6,795 bases of DNA from Bacteroidales bacterium (GTDB lineage: Bacteria; Bacteroidota; Bacteroidia; Bacteroidales; UBA932), in contig SFJB01000089.1 of the NCBI GenBank assembly GCA_004555145.1, forward strand, positions 1 to 6,795, written 5' to 3'. The notes beneath the pieces are model-generated. The model had not been told where the DNA came from and did no database searches. It was given only the letters and a program-made list of their open reading frames with translations. Made by a program: the position numbers and the translations under genes. Position 1 is the first letter of the stretch. Each line of letters starts with the position of its first letter. Positions 1-6,730 of the stretch are shown piece after piece.

Positions 1-26
1 TCATCAGGGAAATACTTGTTGCTCAT
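1..26 (-). CDS. Start of a gene coupled to the DUF3990 gene, possibly DUF3791 family (partial, runs off the left edge)
   Basis: Only eight complete codons are in the window, reading MSNKYFPD on the minus strand. The ATG (24-26) overlaps the TGA (23-25) of the DUF3990 reading frame in a 4-base ATGA, the usual sign of translational coupling within an operon. From memory of the family, DUF3990 genes in Bacteroidales are commonly paired with a small DUF3791 protein whose N-terminus is short and hydrophilic, and this start would fit. Eight residues cannot prove the family, so the product name is inference from context. The gene is the likely partner of the DUF3990 protein, perhaps its neutralising or accessory protein. 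Confidence 0.4.
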
Positions 27-475
27 AATTGATAATGTGATTTGTAAGATAAAGTGGCGAGTGCACGGTCGGTGCAAAAAACTATTTGGTGTGTGGGATG
101 CTTGAATTTGGCCAAAGCCCAGAATGCTTCGCGGGAAATACGCCCCATAAGAAAATCCTCTACATAGTCCCATACCTCATCGTCAGCCATAGGACCTTAA
201 ATGATATCAAATGAATGAGACTTTCCATGTCGGCATACAGCAACAAAATCCAGCCATTCGTCGCTCATCTCACTAAATGATTTTACATTCAACGATGTGT
301 TAGGTGTGTAATCATACACGCATACTATGTGCGTTCCCCGTTTTGTCAATGCCCATCGTTTGGCCTGCTTCTCATAACGAGTACAATAAAACCCAAACCC
401 GAAGTCCTTATTGTATCCTGATACGCGGACTTCAGGACATCGTACTACCATATTTGTCCCATGATAGAGAATCAT
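23..475 (-). pseudogene. DUF3990 family protein, possible ADP-ribosyltransferase-fold toxin, interrupted by an in-frame TAA
   Basis: Read through from the ATG at 473-475, one frame runs 150 codons to TGA at 23-25, about the usual DUF3990 length, with a single TAA (197-199) at codon 93. Before it are the family hallmarks: LYHGTN (residues 3-8), KDFGFGFYCT (23-32), QAKRWA (37-42) and EWLDFV (73-78). Directly after it, in the same frame, come GPMADDEVWDYV (94-105), a helical segment, and PTHQIVFCT (127-135), which are family C-terminal motifs. In relatives as I recall them, the break site reads DIVEGP, so one base change of GAA to TAA explains it. HG near the start, GFY in the middle and a late Gln resemble the H-Y-[E/Q] layout of PARP-like ADP-ribosyltransferases; the catalytic activity is inferred. 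The gene is divergent from hipBA and coupled to a downstream partner. A sequencing error remains possible. Confidence 0.8.
197..475 (-). CDS. N-terminal fragment of the DUF3990 protein (the part translated before the stop)
   Basis: This is the 92-residue product expected if the TAA at 197-199 terminates normally. I chose the ATG at 473-475 because family members start with M-x-LYHGTN. The longer reading from 571 would add 32 residues of non-family sequence and would start upstream of the predicted promoter. The fragment keeps the HGT and GFYCT segments but lacks the C-terminal THQIVF segment, which should form the third active-site element and part of the core fold, so it is probably inactive or unstable. 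An ATG (188-190) lies 6 bases after the stop, in the same frame, so re-initiation could make a separate 55-residue C-terminal piece (23-190). Confidence 0.5.
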   Translation of the reverse strand: MILYHGTNMVVRCPEVRVSGYNKDFGFGFYCTRYEKQAKRWALTKRGTHIVCVYDYTPNTSLNVKSFSEMSDEWLDFVAVCRHGKSHSFDII

Positions 476-513
476 AATACTTACACTCTTAATCCTTTTA
501 TTGATTACATCCG

Positions 514-544
514 TAAAAATACAAATTTTTCTTTTTCTCGCCAA
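514..544 (-). promoter_or_regulatory. Candidate Bacteroides-type promoter for the DUF3990 gene
   Basis: On the minus strand TTGG (541-544) is followed after 19 bases by TATTTTTA (514-521). This is close to the Bacteroides -33 TTTG / -7 TAnnTTTG pattern, with the last base of the -7 element not matching. Transcription would begin near 507-510, giving a leader of about 33 bases to the ATG at 475. This position agrees with the start chosen for the DUF3990 gene and argues against the upstream ATG at 571. Confidence 0.45.
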
Positions 545-596
545 TGTATTAGTATAAGCACTGTGAATCATTATGAAAATTATGTTAATGAATATA

Positions 597-610
597 TATC
601 AAATGTGATA
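597..610. promoter_or_regulatory. Candidate HipB operator O1 (TATCA-N4-TGATA)
   Basis: TATCAAATGTGATA is an inverted repeat with 5-base arms and a 4-base spacer. It matches 12 of 14 positions of a second site at 639-652. It covers the position where a -33 element for the hipB promoter would be expected, so HipB bound here could block RNA polymerase. The E. coli HipB operator is known to be TATCC-N8-GGATA; the arms here are similar but the spacer is shorter. The assignment to HipB is inference from position and pairing. Confidence 0.55.
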
Positions 611-619
611 AATTAATAC

Positions 620-627
620 TATATTTG
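620..627 (+). promoter_or_regulatory. -7 element of the hipBA promoter
   Basis: TATATTTG is a perfect match to the Bacteroides -7 consensus TAnnTTTG. No good TTTG is seen 19-21 bases upstream; that position is occupied by the first inverted repeat. Transcription would start near 633-636, leaving a leader of about 20 bases that carries the second inverted repeat. Lying between two candidate operators, it is well placed for autorepression. Confidence 0.55.
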
Positions 628-637
628 CAGTGTTAAT

Positions 638-653
638 ATATCAAAATTGATAT
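638..653. promoter_or_regulatory. Candidate HipB operator O2 (ATATCA-N4-TGATAT)
   Basis: The inverted repeat has 6-base arms and the 4-base spacer AAAT, ending two bases before the hipB ATG at 655. Its centre (645.5) is 42 bp from the centre of the upstream copy (603.5), about four turns of B-DNA, so the two dimers would sit on the same face of the helix. It overlaps the expected early transcribed region and the hipB ribosome binding region. Confidence 0.55.
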
Positions 654-654
654 T

Positions 655-1002
655 ATGATTAATATTTATATGCTTTCCGATGCGGAGCTGGTCAAGAAAA
701 TTTCATCGAGGCTGAAGGAACTGAGGTTGAAGCAGAATATTTCACGTCAGGACCTGTCGGTCAGTTCCGGCGTGTCCACATCTTCCATCGCAAGAATTGA
801 AGACGGGGAAATCAAATCTTTTGATTCCTTCTTGAGAATCTTGCGTACGCTGGGAAAGATTGATATATTTCAGCCGCTTGTTGAAGAGGAAGAGCTCAGC
901 CCGAGAGAATACTACAAGCTGGTGCATTCTCCCCAGACCGGGAAACGCAAGCGGGCAACGAAAAGCAGGAGCAGTAAAGTACAGGAGGAATCAGAATGGT
1001 AG
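655..1002 (+). CDS. hipB: HipB-like antitoxin, XRE-family DNA-binding protein
   Basis: This 115-residue protein has a Cro/C1-type helix-turn-helix over residues 14-68; the recognition part is around 30-51 (SRQDLSVSSGVSTSSIARIE). It is followed by a LSPREYYKLV segment and a basic, probably disordered tail ending in EW. Known HipB proteins dimerise, bind operators in their own promoter and hold HipA inactive; the E. coli HipB also ends in LEW, and its tail is the site recognised for Lon degradation. The gene overlaps hipA by 7 bases, so the two are translated together. An alternative ATG at 670 (MLSDAEL) fits relatives well and would remove five residues; neither start has a clear ribosome binding site. 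Autoregulation is suggested by the two inverted repeats upstream. The family call is secure; the partner role follows from the adjacent hipA. Confidence 0.9.
   Translation: MINIYMLSDAELVKKISSRLKELRLKQNISRQDLSVSSGVSTSSIARIEDGEIKSFDSFLRILRTLGKIDIFQPLVEEEELSPREYYKLVHSPQTGKRKRATKSRSSKVQEESEW
983..988 (+). promoter_or_regulatory. Ribosome binding site for hipA inside the end of hipB
   Basis: AGGAGG lies 7 bases before the hipA ATG at 996. A full Shine-Dalgarno motif is unusual in Bacteroidota, where many genes lack one; the hipB starts in this window show none. It fixes the hipA start and should give hipA independent ribosome entry in addition to coupling with hipB. Confidence 0.7.
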
Positions 1003-2276
1003 ATGTGGCTCAGGTAAAGATGTTCGGCAGGACCGTAGGCTATGTCAGCTGGAACAGGCGATATGGTGTTGCACAGTTTGAGTACGATCCGGACTTTGTG
1101 AAGAGCGGCATTCAACCGTCACCGATACTTATGCCTGCCAGGGAAGGTTTTGTGTACAGTTTCGGGGAATTGAACCGGGACACATTCAAGGGACTTCCCG
1201 GTATGCTTGCCGACTCGTTGCCGGACACCTACGGCCGGGCCTTGTTCGACAAGTGGCTTGCATTGACAGGCCGCACCAGCAGTAATGTGATAGAGTCGCT
1301 CTGCTTTATGGGCAAACGCTGCATGGGTGCGCTTGAATTTGAGCCGGCCATAGAAGGTCCTGTTCCAGAAATACAAAATTTTGAAATTGATTCTCTCGTG
1401 TCCGTGGCGAGAGAGGCTTTGACGGAGAAGAGCAGTTTCCGTACCGGACTTGGTGGCGACAGTAAAGCCGCAATAGCAGATATCCTGCGCCTGGGAACTT
1501 CTGCCGGCGGTCAAAGAGCCAAAGCTATCATAGCATATAACAAAGAAACAGGGGAGGTCCGTTCAGGACAGATTGACGCTCCTGAGGGCTTTGACTACTA
1601 TCTGATTAAACTGGATGGAGTGTCAGCCGCTGCGGGTTTCAGGGAAACGGAGAACTATGGACGACTCGAATACTCGTTCTCCCGGCTTGTCAGAGCCTGC
1701 GGCATAGATATGGCGGAATGTACGCTTATAGAGGAAAACGGCAGAGCGCATTTTATGACAAAGCGCTTTGACCGGATTGCAGGTCAAAAACTGCATATGC
1801 AGACTTTGTGCGGCATAGCCCATTACGACTACAGACTCTTGAGATCTTATTCCTACGAACAGGCATTCAATATAATGCGGGGGATGAGACTGTCATATGA
1901 GGAAGCACAGGAAATGTTCCGCAGGGTAGTCTTCAATGTGGTTGTGAGAAATCAGGATGACCACACCAAAAATATCTCATTTCTGATGGATAAAACAGGG
2001 CGGTGGAAGCTTTCTCCAGCCTATGACATGTCTTATTCGTACAACCCGGAAGGGGCGTGGACTTCGGCGCACCAGATGTCTGTCAACGGTAAATTTGACA
2101 ACATCAAGCGCAAAGACCTGATGGAGCTTGCAGCACGCAACAATATCCGGGACGCATCACAAATCATTGACGAAATATGTGAGGTGTGTGCCGGCTGGAA
2201 AAAGATTGCCAAGGAATGTGATGTTCCGCAAGCAATGATAAATACAATAGAACCGAATATGCAGTTGTCATTATGA
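996..2276 (+). CDS. hipA: HipA-like serine/threonine kinase toxin
   Basis: At 426 residues this is full length for HipA (about 440). The N-terminal subdomain spans roughly 4-115 and contains LPGMLADSLPDTYGRALFDKWL-type sequence at 67-88. The kinase core follows: a glycine-rich Ser/Thr loop GTSAGGQRAKA (167-177) matching the E. coli loop that carries Ser150, the ATP-contacting lysine in YLIKLD (Lys205), the catalytic motif RNQDDHTKN (318-326) and SPAYD (340-344). Spacing of Asp321, Asn326 and Asp344 equals that of E. coli Asp309, Asn314 and Asp332, so all Mg-ATP residues are present. E. coli HipA phosphorylates glutamyl-tRNA synthetase and arrests translation; the target here is unknown. It is encoded directly after hipB with a 7-base overlap and its own ribosome binding site. 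No truncation or loss is seen, so the toxin is probably active when freed from HipB. Thr168 or Ser169 may be the autophosphorylation site. Confidence 0.94.
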   Translation: MVDVAQVKMFGRTVGYVSWNRRYGVAQFEYDPDFVKSGIQPSPILMPAREGFVYSFGELNRDTFKGLPGMLADSLPDTYGRALFDKWLALTGRTSSNVIESLCFMGKRCMGALEFEPAIEGPVPEIQNFEIDSLVSVAREALTEKSSFRTGLGGDSKAAIADILRLGTSAGGQRAKAIIAYNKETGEVRSGQIDAPEGFDYYLIKLDGVSAAAGFRETENYGRLEYSFSRLVRACGIDMAECTLIEENGRAHFMTKRFDRIAGQKLHMQTLCGIAHYDYRLLRSYSYEQAFNIMRGMRLSYEEAQEMFRRVVFNVVVRNQDDHTKNISFLMDKTGRWKLSPAYDMSYSYNPEGAWTSAHQMSVNGKFDNIKRKDLMELAARNNIRDASQIIDEICEVCAGWKKIAKECDVPQAMINTIEPNMQLSL

Positions 2277-2279
2277 CAA
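2265..2279. repeat. 15-base palindrome over the hipA stop codon
   Basis: TTGTCATTATGACAA has 7-base complementary arms around one central base and includes the hipA TGA. As RNA it could form a 5-bp stem with a 5-base loop. There is no following run of T, so it is a poor intrinsic terminator; it may be a protein site or chance. Confidence 0.35.
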
Positions 2280-2333
2280 GTTGCATAAGGCGGTCATGGG
2301 CAATTCGCACAACGGTATTGGGCTCCAAATAGC

Positions 2334-2352
2334 GCTTCACGCAACACGAAGC
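2334..2352. terminator. Weak hairpin in the convergent hipA/SNF2 intergenic region
   Basis: GCTTC (2334-2338) and GAAGC (2348-2352) form a 5-bp stem with a 9-base loop, 10 bases beyond the SNF2 stop on the minus strand. An alternative pairing, GGGCT (2320-2324) with AGCCC (2350-2354), is possible. Neither strand has a clear U-tract, so this is only a candidate bidirectional terminator. Confidence 0.25.
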
Positions 2353-2361
2353 CCTATAATG

Positions 2362-5300
2362 TTAGGAAATCATGTCCAGGAGGTCCTGGGCGGTGAGTTT
2401 GTGGCTCGTGTCGCTGCCCTGGAGGAGGGAGTCGGCGAGGGATCGCTTGGTCTGGTGCAGGCGGAGTATCTTCTCTTCGATGGTGTGCTCCGAAATCAGG
2501 TGATATACGGTCACCTTCTGCTTCTGGCCTATGCGGTAGGCCCTGTCGGTGGCCTGCTGCTCAATGGACGGGTTCCACCACGGGTCGAGGTGGATGACGT
2601 AGTTGGCACCGGTCAGGTTGAGGCCCAGGCCTCCCGCCTTGAGGGAAATCAGGAATACCCGCTTCTCCCCGGTTTGGAAAGCCTCCACCATTTTCTGGCG
2701 CTCGCGAACCGGGGTGGAGCCGTTGAGGTAGAAGTAATCCGTGATTCCGGCATCTTCCATCTCCTTGCGTGCCATCTCAAGGAAAGAAGTGAACTGACTG
2801 AACACCAGCACTTTGTTGCCCTGTTCCACGATCTGCTGCAACTTGTCTGACATAAGGGTAAGTTTGCTGGACGGGATCTTGAGCCCTTTCTCGACCAGCG
2901 ATGCTGAGCAAGCCGCCTCCCGGAGTTTGGTGATCATTGCCAAGGTGTTGACATTCACTACTGAGGATGACTCAAGTTCGGACTTGGCTTCGCGTCGTAT
3001 GACTTCGTAAACTGACAATTCCTCTTCGGAGAGGCTTACAGGGAGCGTAATGTCTTCCTTGTCAGGGAGTTCGCGTGCAACTTCCTGCTTGGTCCTGCGC
3101 AGCAGGAAGGGCGCAATCAGGCGCTTCAGCTGCGAGCTTGCCTCCTGCTGACCTGCGTTGATCGGGGCGATGAAGCGCTCGTTGAAATGCTCATAGGACC
3201 CGAGCAGCCCGGGATTGATGAACTGCATCAGGTTCCATAACTCGCCCAGGTGGTTCTGGATTGGTGTACCGGTCAATATTATCCTGCAATCGGACTTCAG
3301 GCGCATTGCGGCGGCTGAGGACTTGGTGTCGCGGTTCTTGATTGTGTGCGCCTCGTCCAGGCATACGCTCACCCATTCCCTCGCGGCCAGGGCTTCGCAC
3401 TCGCTGACAAGCAGTCCGTAGGTCAGCACCAGCAGGTCGCCGGAGCCCAGGGTGGCAATCGTGTTGTCTCGTGCATCCATTGACAACTCGTTCAGCATTA
3501 CCACGTTAATCGACGGCGCGAAACGGTTGGACTCGCGCCTCCAGTTGCCCACTACGGATGCGGGGGCCACTACCATCTGCGCTCCCTTGTCCTTGCGGCT
3601 GAGTAAGCACGCCAGGGTCTGCAGGGTCTTGCCCAGCCCCATGTCGTCGGCCAGACATACGCCCGCGCCCCAGTTCGCCATCCTCAGCATCCATCGTACC
3701 CCGTCCTCCTGGTAGTCACGCAGGGTTGCGTTGAGTTCCTGCGGGATTTCAATGTTCATTTTTTCGCTCTCGCGGATTCGCTTACGCATCTGTATAAGTG
3801 ATTCGGGTTCAAGTATTTCCAACTCTCCCTGCAAATCGCTTCCGCTGACTGCCATCGCGATTCCGTTCACCCGTACCTTGTTGCCCTGCTTTTGGGAAAG
3901 CGCGTCGATGCGCTTCAACTGCCTGCGCAGTGAATCGCTCAAGCGGAGGTACTCGCCTTCGCTGAGGCGTATGTAGCCGCTGCTGCTTTCCCTGACCATA
4001 GCCAGGAGCTGCGACATGCTTACTATGTGATTGTCTGTCAGAGGAATATCGCCTTCCAACTCGAACCAGCCGCCTACCGGGTTCGCGGAAATCTCCCACT
4101 TCGAGGTATCGCTTTCCAGCAGCTTGAACGGCTGCCCCTCGGGCCACTCGATGGCGAAAAGTTCCTCATTGCTGCGCCTGAGTTCCAGCACTTCGAGCAG
4201 TTCGGTGAGGCTCAACAACATCTCGGGTGCGCCGGAGCTGAATCCGGATTCCGGGATAAGGTCCGAGAACAGTTGGTTGAGCATTTTCAATGTCGCTATT
4301 TCCTGCTTCAGATTCCTCGTGATTTCGTAGCGCTTGCCGTCGCGGGAGTCGTAAAGCAACTCGCTGCCACTTCCCGGGAATACGCTTCTGGAACCGCCTT
4401 CCAATGGGTTGAGGTGCAATTCTGCGCGGAATGCCGAGCCTTCGGGCGTGATTCTCAGGCCCATACACAACTGTCCCTGGATTTTCTCCATTTCAACTGC
4501 ACCCTCAATTTCGGAATGGACCTCCAGCTTGCCTTTCAATGCCTTGAACAGGCGTTCGAGCATAGGCTCGGCTGAAACCGGTACCATATTGATTCCAAGC
4601 AGGCGCTTGAGTATTTCTTTAGCCTCCTGGCTGATCGGGTAGTATACCCATTCCCCTTTGTTGCCCGTGTCCAGGACCCCGTTGTCCAGCTGTACTGCAT
4701 CATTCGGTACATTGGTCCCGAACTTTATTATCCCGTCCTTGCGGGTGGTGGTGAGGAAAGGCAGCTCTTCCCTCACGCTCAGGGCTTTTGCGCCGCGGGT
4801 GGTGTCCAGCAGCATCTTGTCGGTGCCGATTAGGTAGGGGAGTATCATGGAAAAGGACGGCAACTCGTTGTAATACACCCTGTTGGCTGAATCTTTGAAC
4901 CACGCGTCGTGTATCTTTCTGTCGATTTCATCCATCTCCACTTCCGAGGCGGAGTAGCGCACAAAGGACAACTTTTTACCCTTGCTCCAGGACCCGCTTT
5001 TCAGGCGGTACTGCTCCCGTATTTCTCTGACTTCATAACCATGATAACTGCGGCCGACAAGGTATGAAAGCCGTCCGGAACTCTCCTGCTCCGCGCCGGG
5101 CTCTCCTGAGGATTTCGCCACGCTCTGGAGGAGTTCCTGGAGTTCCAGTTTCCAGGGTTCCAAGGATTGATATTGGGCAAGGGCCGCCTCGTACGGCCAC
5201 GGACCCTTGCCGCACAGGCCGAAGGCGGACATTTCGCGCTGAAAAACGGCAAGTTTCGGAACAGGCCACTCTCCGGAATACAAATTTCCTGATTTGAAAA

Positions 5301-6714
5301 AGGCGAGGATGAGCGCTGATATGACCTTCGGGCAGGCAGAGCAGGGGGCCTCAGAGTTCAGCCAGCTGATGAGCAATTCTGTCTGAATGATCTGTTTGGT
5401 GGACTGGAAATAGTCAGCGAGATTGAAGACAGGCTTGCACCACCTTGTCTCTAAGCTGTCTCTGAACTCCAATATCTTGCGGAGGGCTTCCAGGTCCTTT
5501 GCGTTGCGCCTTCGTCCGAGGGCGATGACATAGAGAAGGAATATGGCGGAATCGGAGGGGATATGCTTCCATTCCTTTTTGCCTTTATGTGTGCTTAGAC
5601 CTTTGCGGAAGGCATCTATTGAGTCATTAAGGCGCTTTTCGTAAAGGGCGATTACGGCATCGGTGTAGAAGGAATATGAGGATGTTTTCGGAGCATCAAA
5701 GCGTGGCATCAGCACTCCCGTAGCAAGGAATGCGGCCATACGCAGGTGCTGGTAGCTGACGTGCCACTCGGCATCCCAATGGTCGGGATAGTTGAAGAAC
5801 TCCACCAGCTTTTCCAGATACTCCGGACGGCCATATTCTATGGCATCGCTTATGATAAAGTGACAAAGCCGATGGAAGATATTGTGTTTGATGACGACAA
5901 GCACAGTGTTCCAGTCTTCCAGTATAACGACCTGCTTGAGAGCTGACATTACGTAATAGTTGTTCCCGGAATCGAACTCGTAATACGGCCATTCGTGCTC
6001 TACGACAGTCCTTTTCCCAAGGAAGACTTCCGTCACTTCCAGGAGATACTGCTCCCTTCTGTCAATACGGATTGAGGACCTGAAGAATTGCAGCCAGGGA
6101 TCGTGGTTCGAAACAAGCTCCTTGAGCAGGGGATAGCAGAATTCTACTGTGAGTTCGTAGCTTTTCCCGTTCCAGTATCGATTTTCTGCAATGATTCCTG
6201 AAGCGACAAGGCGGGCGAGTATCGAGTTGCGTTCCGCTGCGGTCATTTTGAAATCCCTGCCGACGGAAGCTGGGACATAACTCAATTTCGACAGGGCATT
6301 GTTGCCGCCCACTGCAAGGAGGCAGAGCAGGAAAAGTTCCCGTTCGGTGATACTGATGCCGTTAATCGTGAATACGGGCTTGTCGGGGGTCTTGGGAGCC
6401 GGTTCTGTCTTTTCGGCCGGGGCGGGGAAAAGCTCAGTGCAGGAACTCAGTTTATCTTTGACTGCGAGCAGGAGGGCAACCTCGTGCTTGCAAAGCGTTC
6501 CGGAGTAGGGGCAGTTGCAGTTGTGGCTGACAACGTCATCGCCATCCAGGACCGCCTCCGTTGTGTAGTCCCTTGACCCGTGGACAGTTGCGAGGTATCT
6601 GGAGCCGCCAGCTTCCAGTAATTCAACGCAGCCGTTGTTCCAGTACTCAGTGCCCCTGCGGGCTATAACCGGCCCGGCAAGATGAAGGAAATTGGAGAGT
6701 TTGATTCTTGACAT
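2362..6714 (-). CDS. SWIM zinc finger and SNF2-family helicase/ATPase
   Basis: The 1450-residue protein starts with a SWIM zinc finger: Cys66, Cys68, Cys75 and His77 in a C-x-C-x6-C-x-H pattern. A long region without motifs I recognise follows (about 90-990). The C-terminal third is a complete SNF2 motor: Gln1002 of the Q motif, Walker A DDMGLGKT (1023-1030), DEAH (1120-1123), LTGTPIQN (1147-1154), the second RecA-like lobe starting near KVLVFSQF (1301), and motif VI DRAYRIGQ with Arg1391 and Arg1394. Such proteins are ATP-dependent double-stranded DNA translocases that move or remove proteins on DNA; the SWIM finger is thought to bind DNA or protein. The exact cellular role is not known to me. 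The ATG at 6712-6714 is the first after a good promoter and begins the family-like MSRIKLSNF. It is transcribed alone towards hipA, and no reading-frame damage is visible. Confidence 0.93.
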   Translation of the reverse strand: MSRIKLSNFLHLAGPVIARRGTEYWNNGCVELLEAGGSRYLATVHGSRDYTTEAVLDGDDVVSHNCNCPYSGTLCKHEVALLLAVKDKLSSCTELFPAPAEKTEPAPKTPDKPVFTINGISITERELFLLCLLAVGGNNALSKLSYVPASVGRDFKMTAAERNSILARLVASGIIAENRYWNGKSYELTVEFCYPLLKELVSNHDPWLQFFRSSIRIDRREQYLLEVTEVFLGKRTVVEHEWPYYEFDSGNNYYVMSALKQVVILEDWNTVLVVIKHNIFHRLCHFIISDAIEYGRPEYLEKLVEFFNYPDHWDAEWHVSYQHLRMAAFLATGVLMPRFDAPKTSSYSFYTDAVIALYEKRLNDSIDAFRKGLSTHKGKKEWKHIPSDSAIFLLYVIALGRRRNAKDLEALRKILEFRDSLETRWCKPVFNLADYFQSTKQIIQTELLISWLNSEAPCSACPKVISALILAFFKSGNLYSGEWPVPKLAVFQREMSAFGLCGKGPWPYEAALAQYQSLEPWKLELQELLQSVAKSSGEPGAEQESSGRLSYLVGRSYHGYEVREIREQYRLKSGSWSKGKKLSFVRYSASEVEMDEIDRKIHDAWFKDSANRVYYNELPSFSMILPYLIGTDKMLLDTTRGAKALSVREELPFLTTTRKDGIIKFGTNVPNDAVQLDNGVLDTGNKGEWVYYPISQEAKEILKRLLGINMVPVSAEPMLERLFKALKGKLEVHSEIEGAVEMEKIQGQLCMGLRITPEGSAFRAELHLNPLEGGSRSVFPGSGSELLYDSRDGKRYEITRNLKQEIATLKMLNQLFSDLIPESGFSSGAPEMLLSLTELLEVLELRRSNEELFAIEWPEGQPFKLLESDTSKWEISANPVGGWFELEGDIPLTDNHIVSMSQLLAMVRESSSGYIRLSEGEYLRLSDSLRRQLKRIDALSQKQGNKVRVNGIAMAVSGSDLQGELEILEPESLIQMRKRIRESEKMNIEIPQELNATLRDYQEDGVRWMLRMANWGAGVCLADDMGLGKTLQTLACLLSRKDKGAQMVVAPASVVGNWRRESNRFAPSINVVMLNELSMDARDNTIATLGSGDLLVLTYGLLVSECEALAAREWVSVCLDEAHTIKNRDTKSSAAAMRLKSDCRIILTGTPIQNHLGELWNLMQFINPGLLGSYEHFNERFIAPINAGQQEASSQLKRLIAPFLLRRTKQEVARELPDKEDITLPVSLSEEELSVYEVIRREAKSELESSSVVNVNTLAMITKLREAACSASLVEKGLKIPSSKLTLMSDKLQQIVEQGNKVLVFSQFTSFLEMARKEMEDAGITDYFYLNGSTPVRERQKMVEAFQTGEKRVFLISLKAGGLGLNLTGANYVIHLDPWWNPSIEQQATDRAYRIGQKQKVTVYHLISEHTIEEKILRLHQTKRSLADSLLQGSDTSHKLTAQDLLDMIS

Positions 6715-6730
6715 CAGCAGAAGGTTTGCC

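Noticed and set aside
197..199. Programmed read-through or recoding of the TAA
   Set aside because: TAA followed by G is not a typical leaky context, there is no obvious downstream stimulatory hairpin, and selenocysteine or pyrrolysine would need TGA or TAG. A plain nonsense mutation or a sequencing error is simpler.
476..571. Upstream ATG at 571 giving a DUF3990 protein 32 residues longer
   Set aside because: The extra residues have no family resemblance, the region overlaps the predicted promoter on the same strand, and relatives start at M-x-LYHGTN.
2281..2850. Plus-strand open frame of 189 codons downstream of hipA
   Set aside because: It lies almost wholly antisense to the conserved helicase C-terminal lobe, begins at a non-ATG codon and shows no recognisable domain; it is a shadow of the GC-rich SNF2 gene.
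4027..4575. Plus-strand open frame of 182 codons inside the SNF2 gene
   Set aside because: It is antisense to an unbroken coding region, has no ribosome binding site or domain, and other overlapping frames of similar length occur nearby.
2362..6714. The SNF2 gene as part of a multi-gene phage defence system
   Set aside because: Some defence systems use SNF2 helicases, but no methyltransferase, nuclease or other partner gene accompanies it here, and its own promoter and convergent direction separate it from hipBA.
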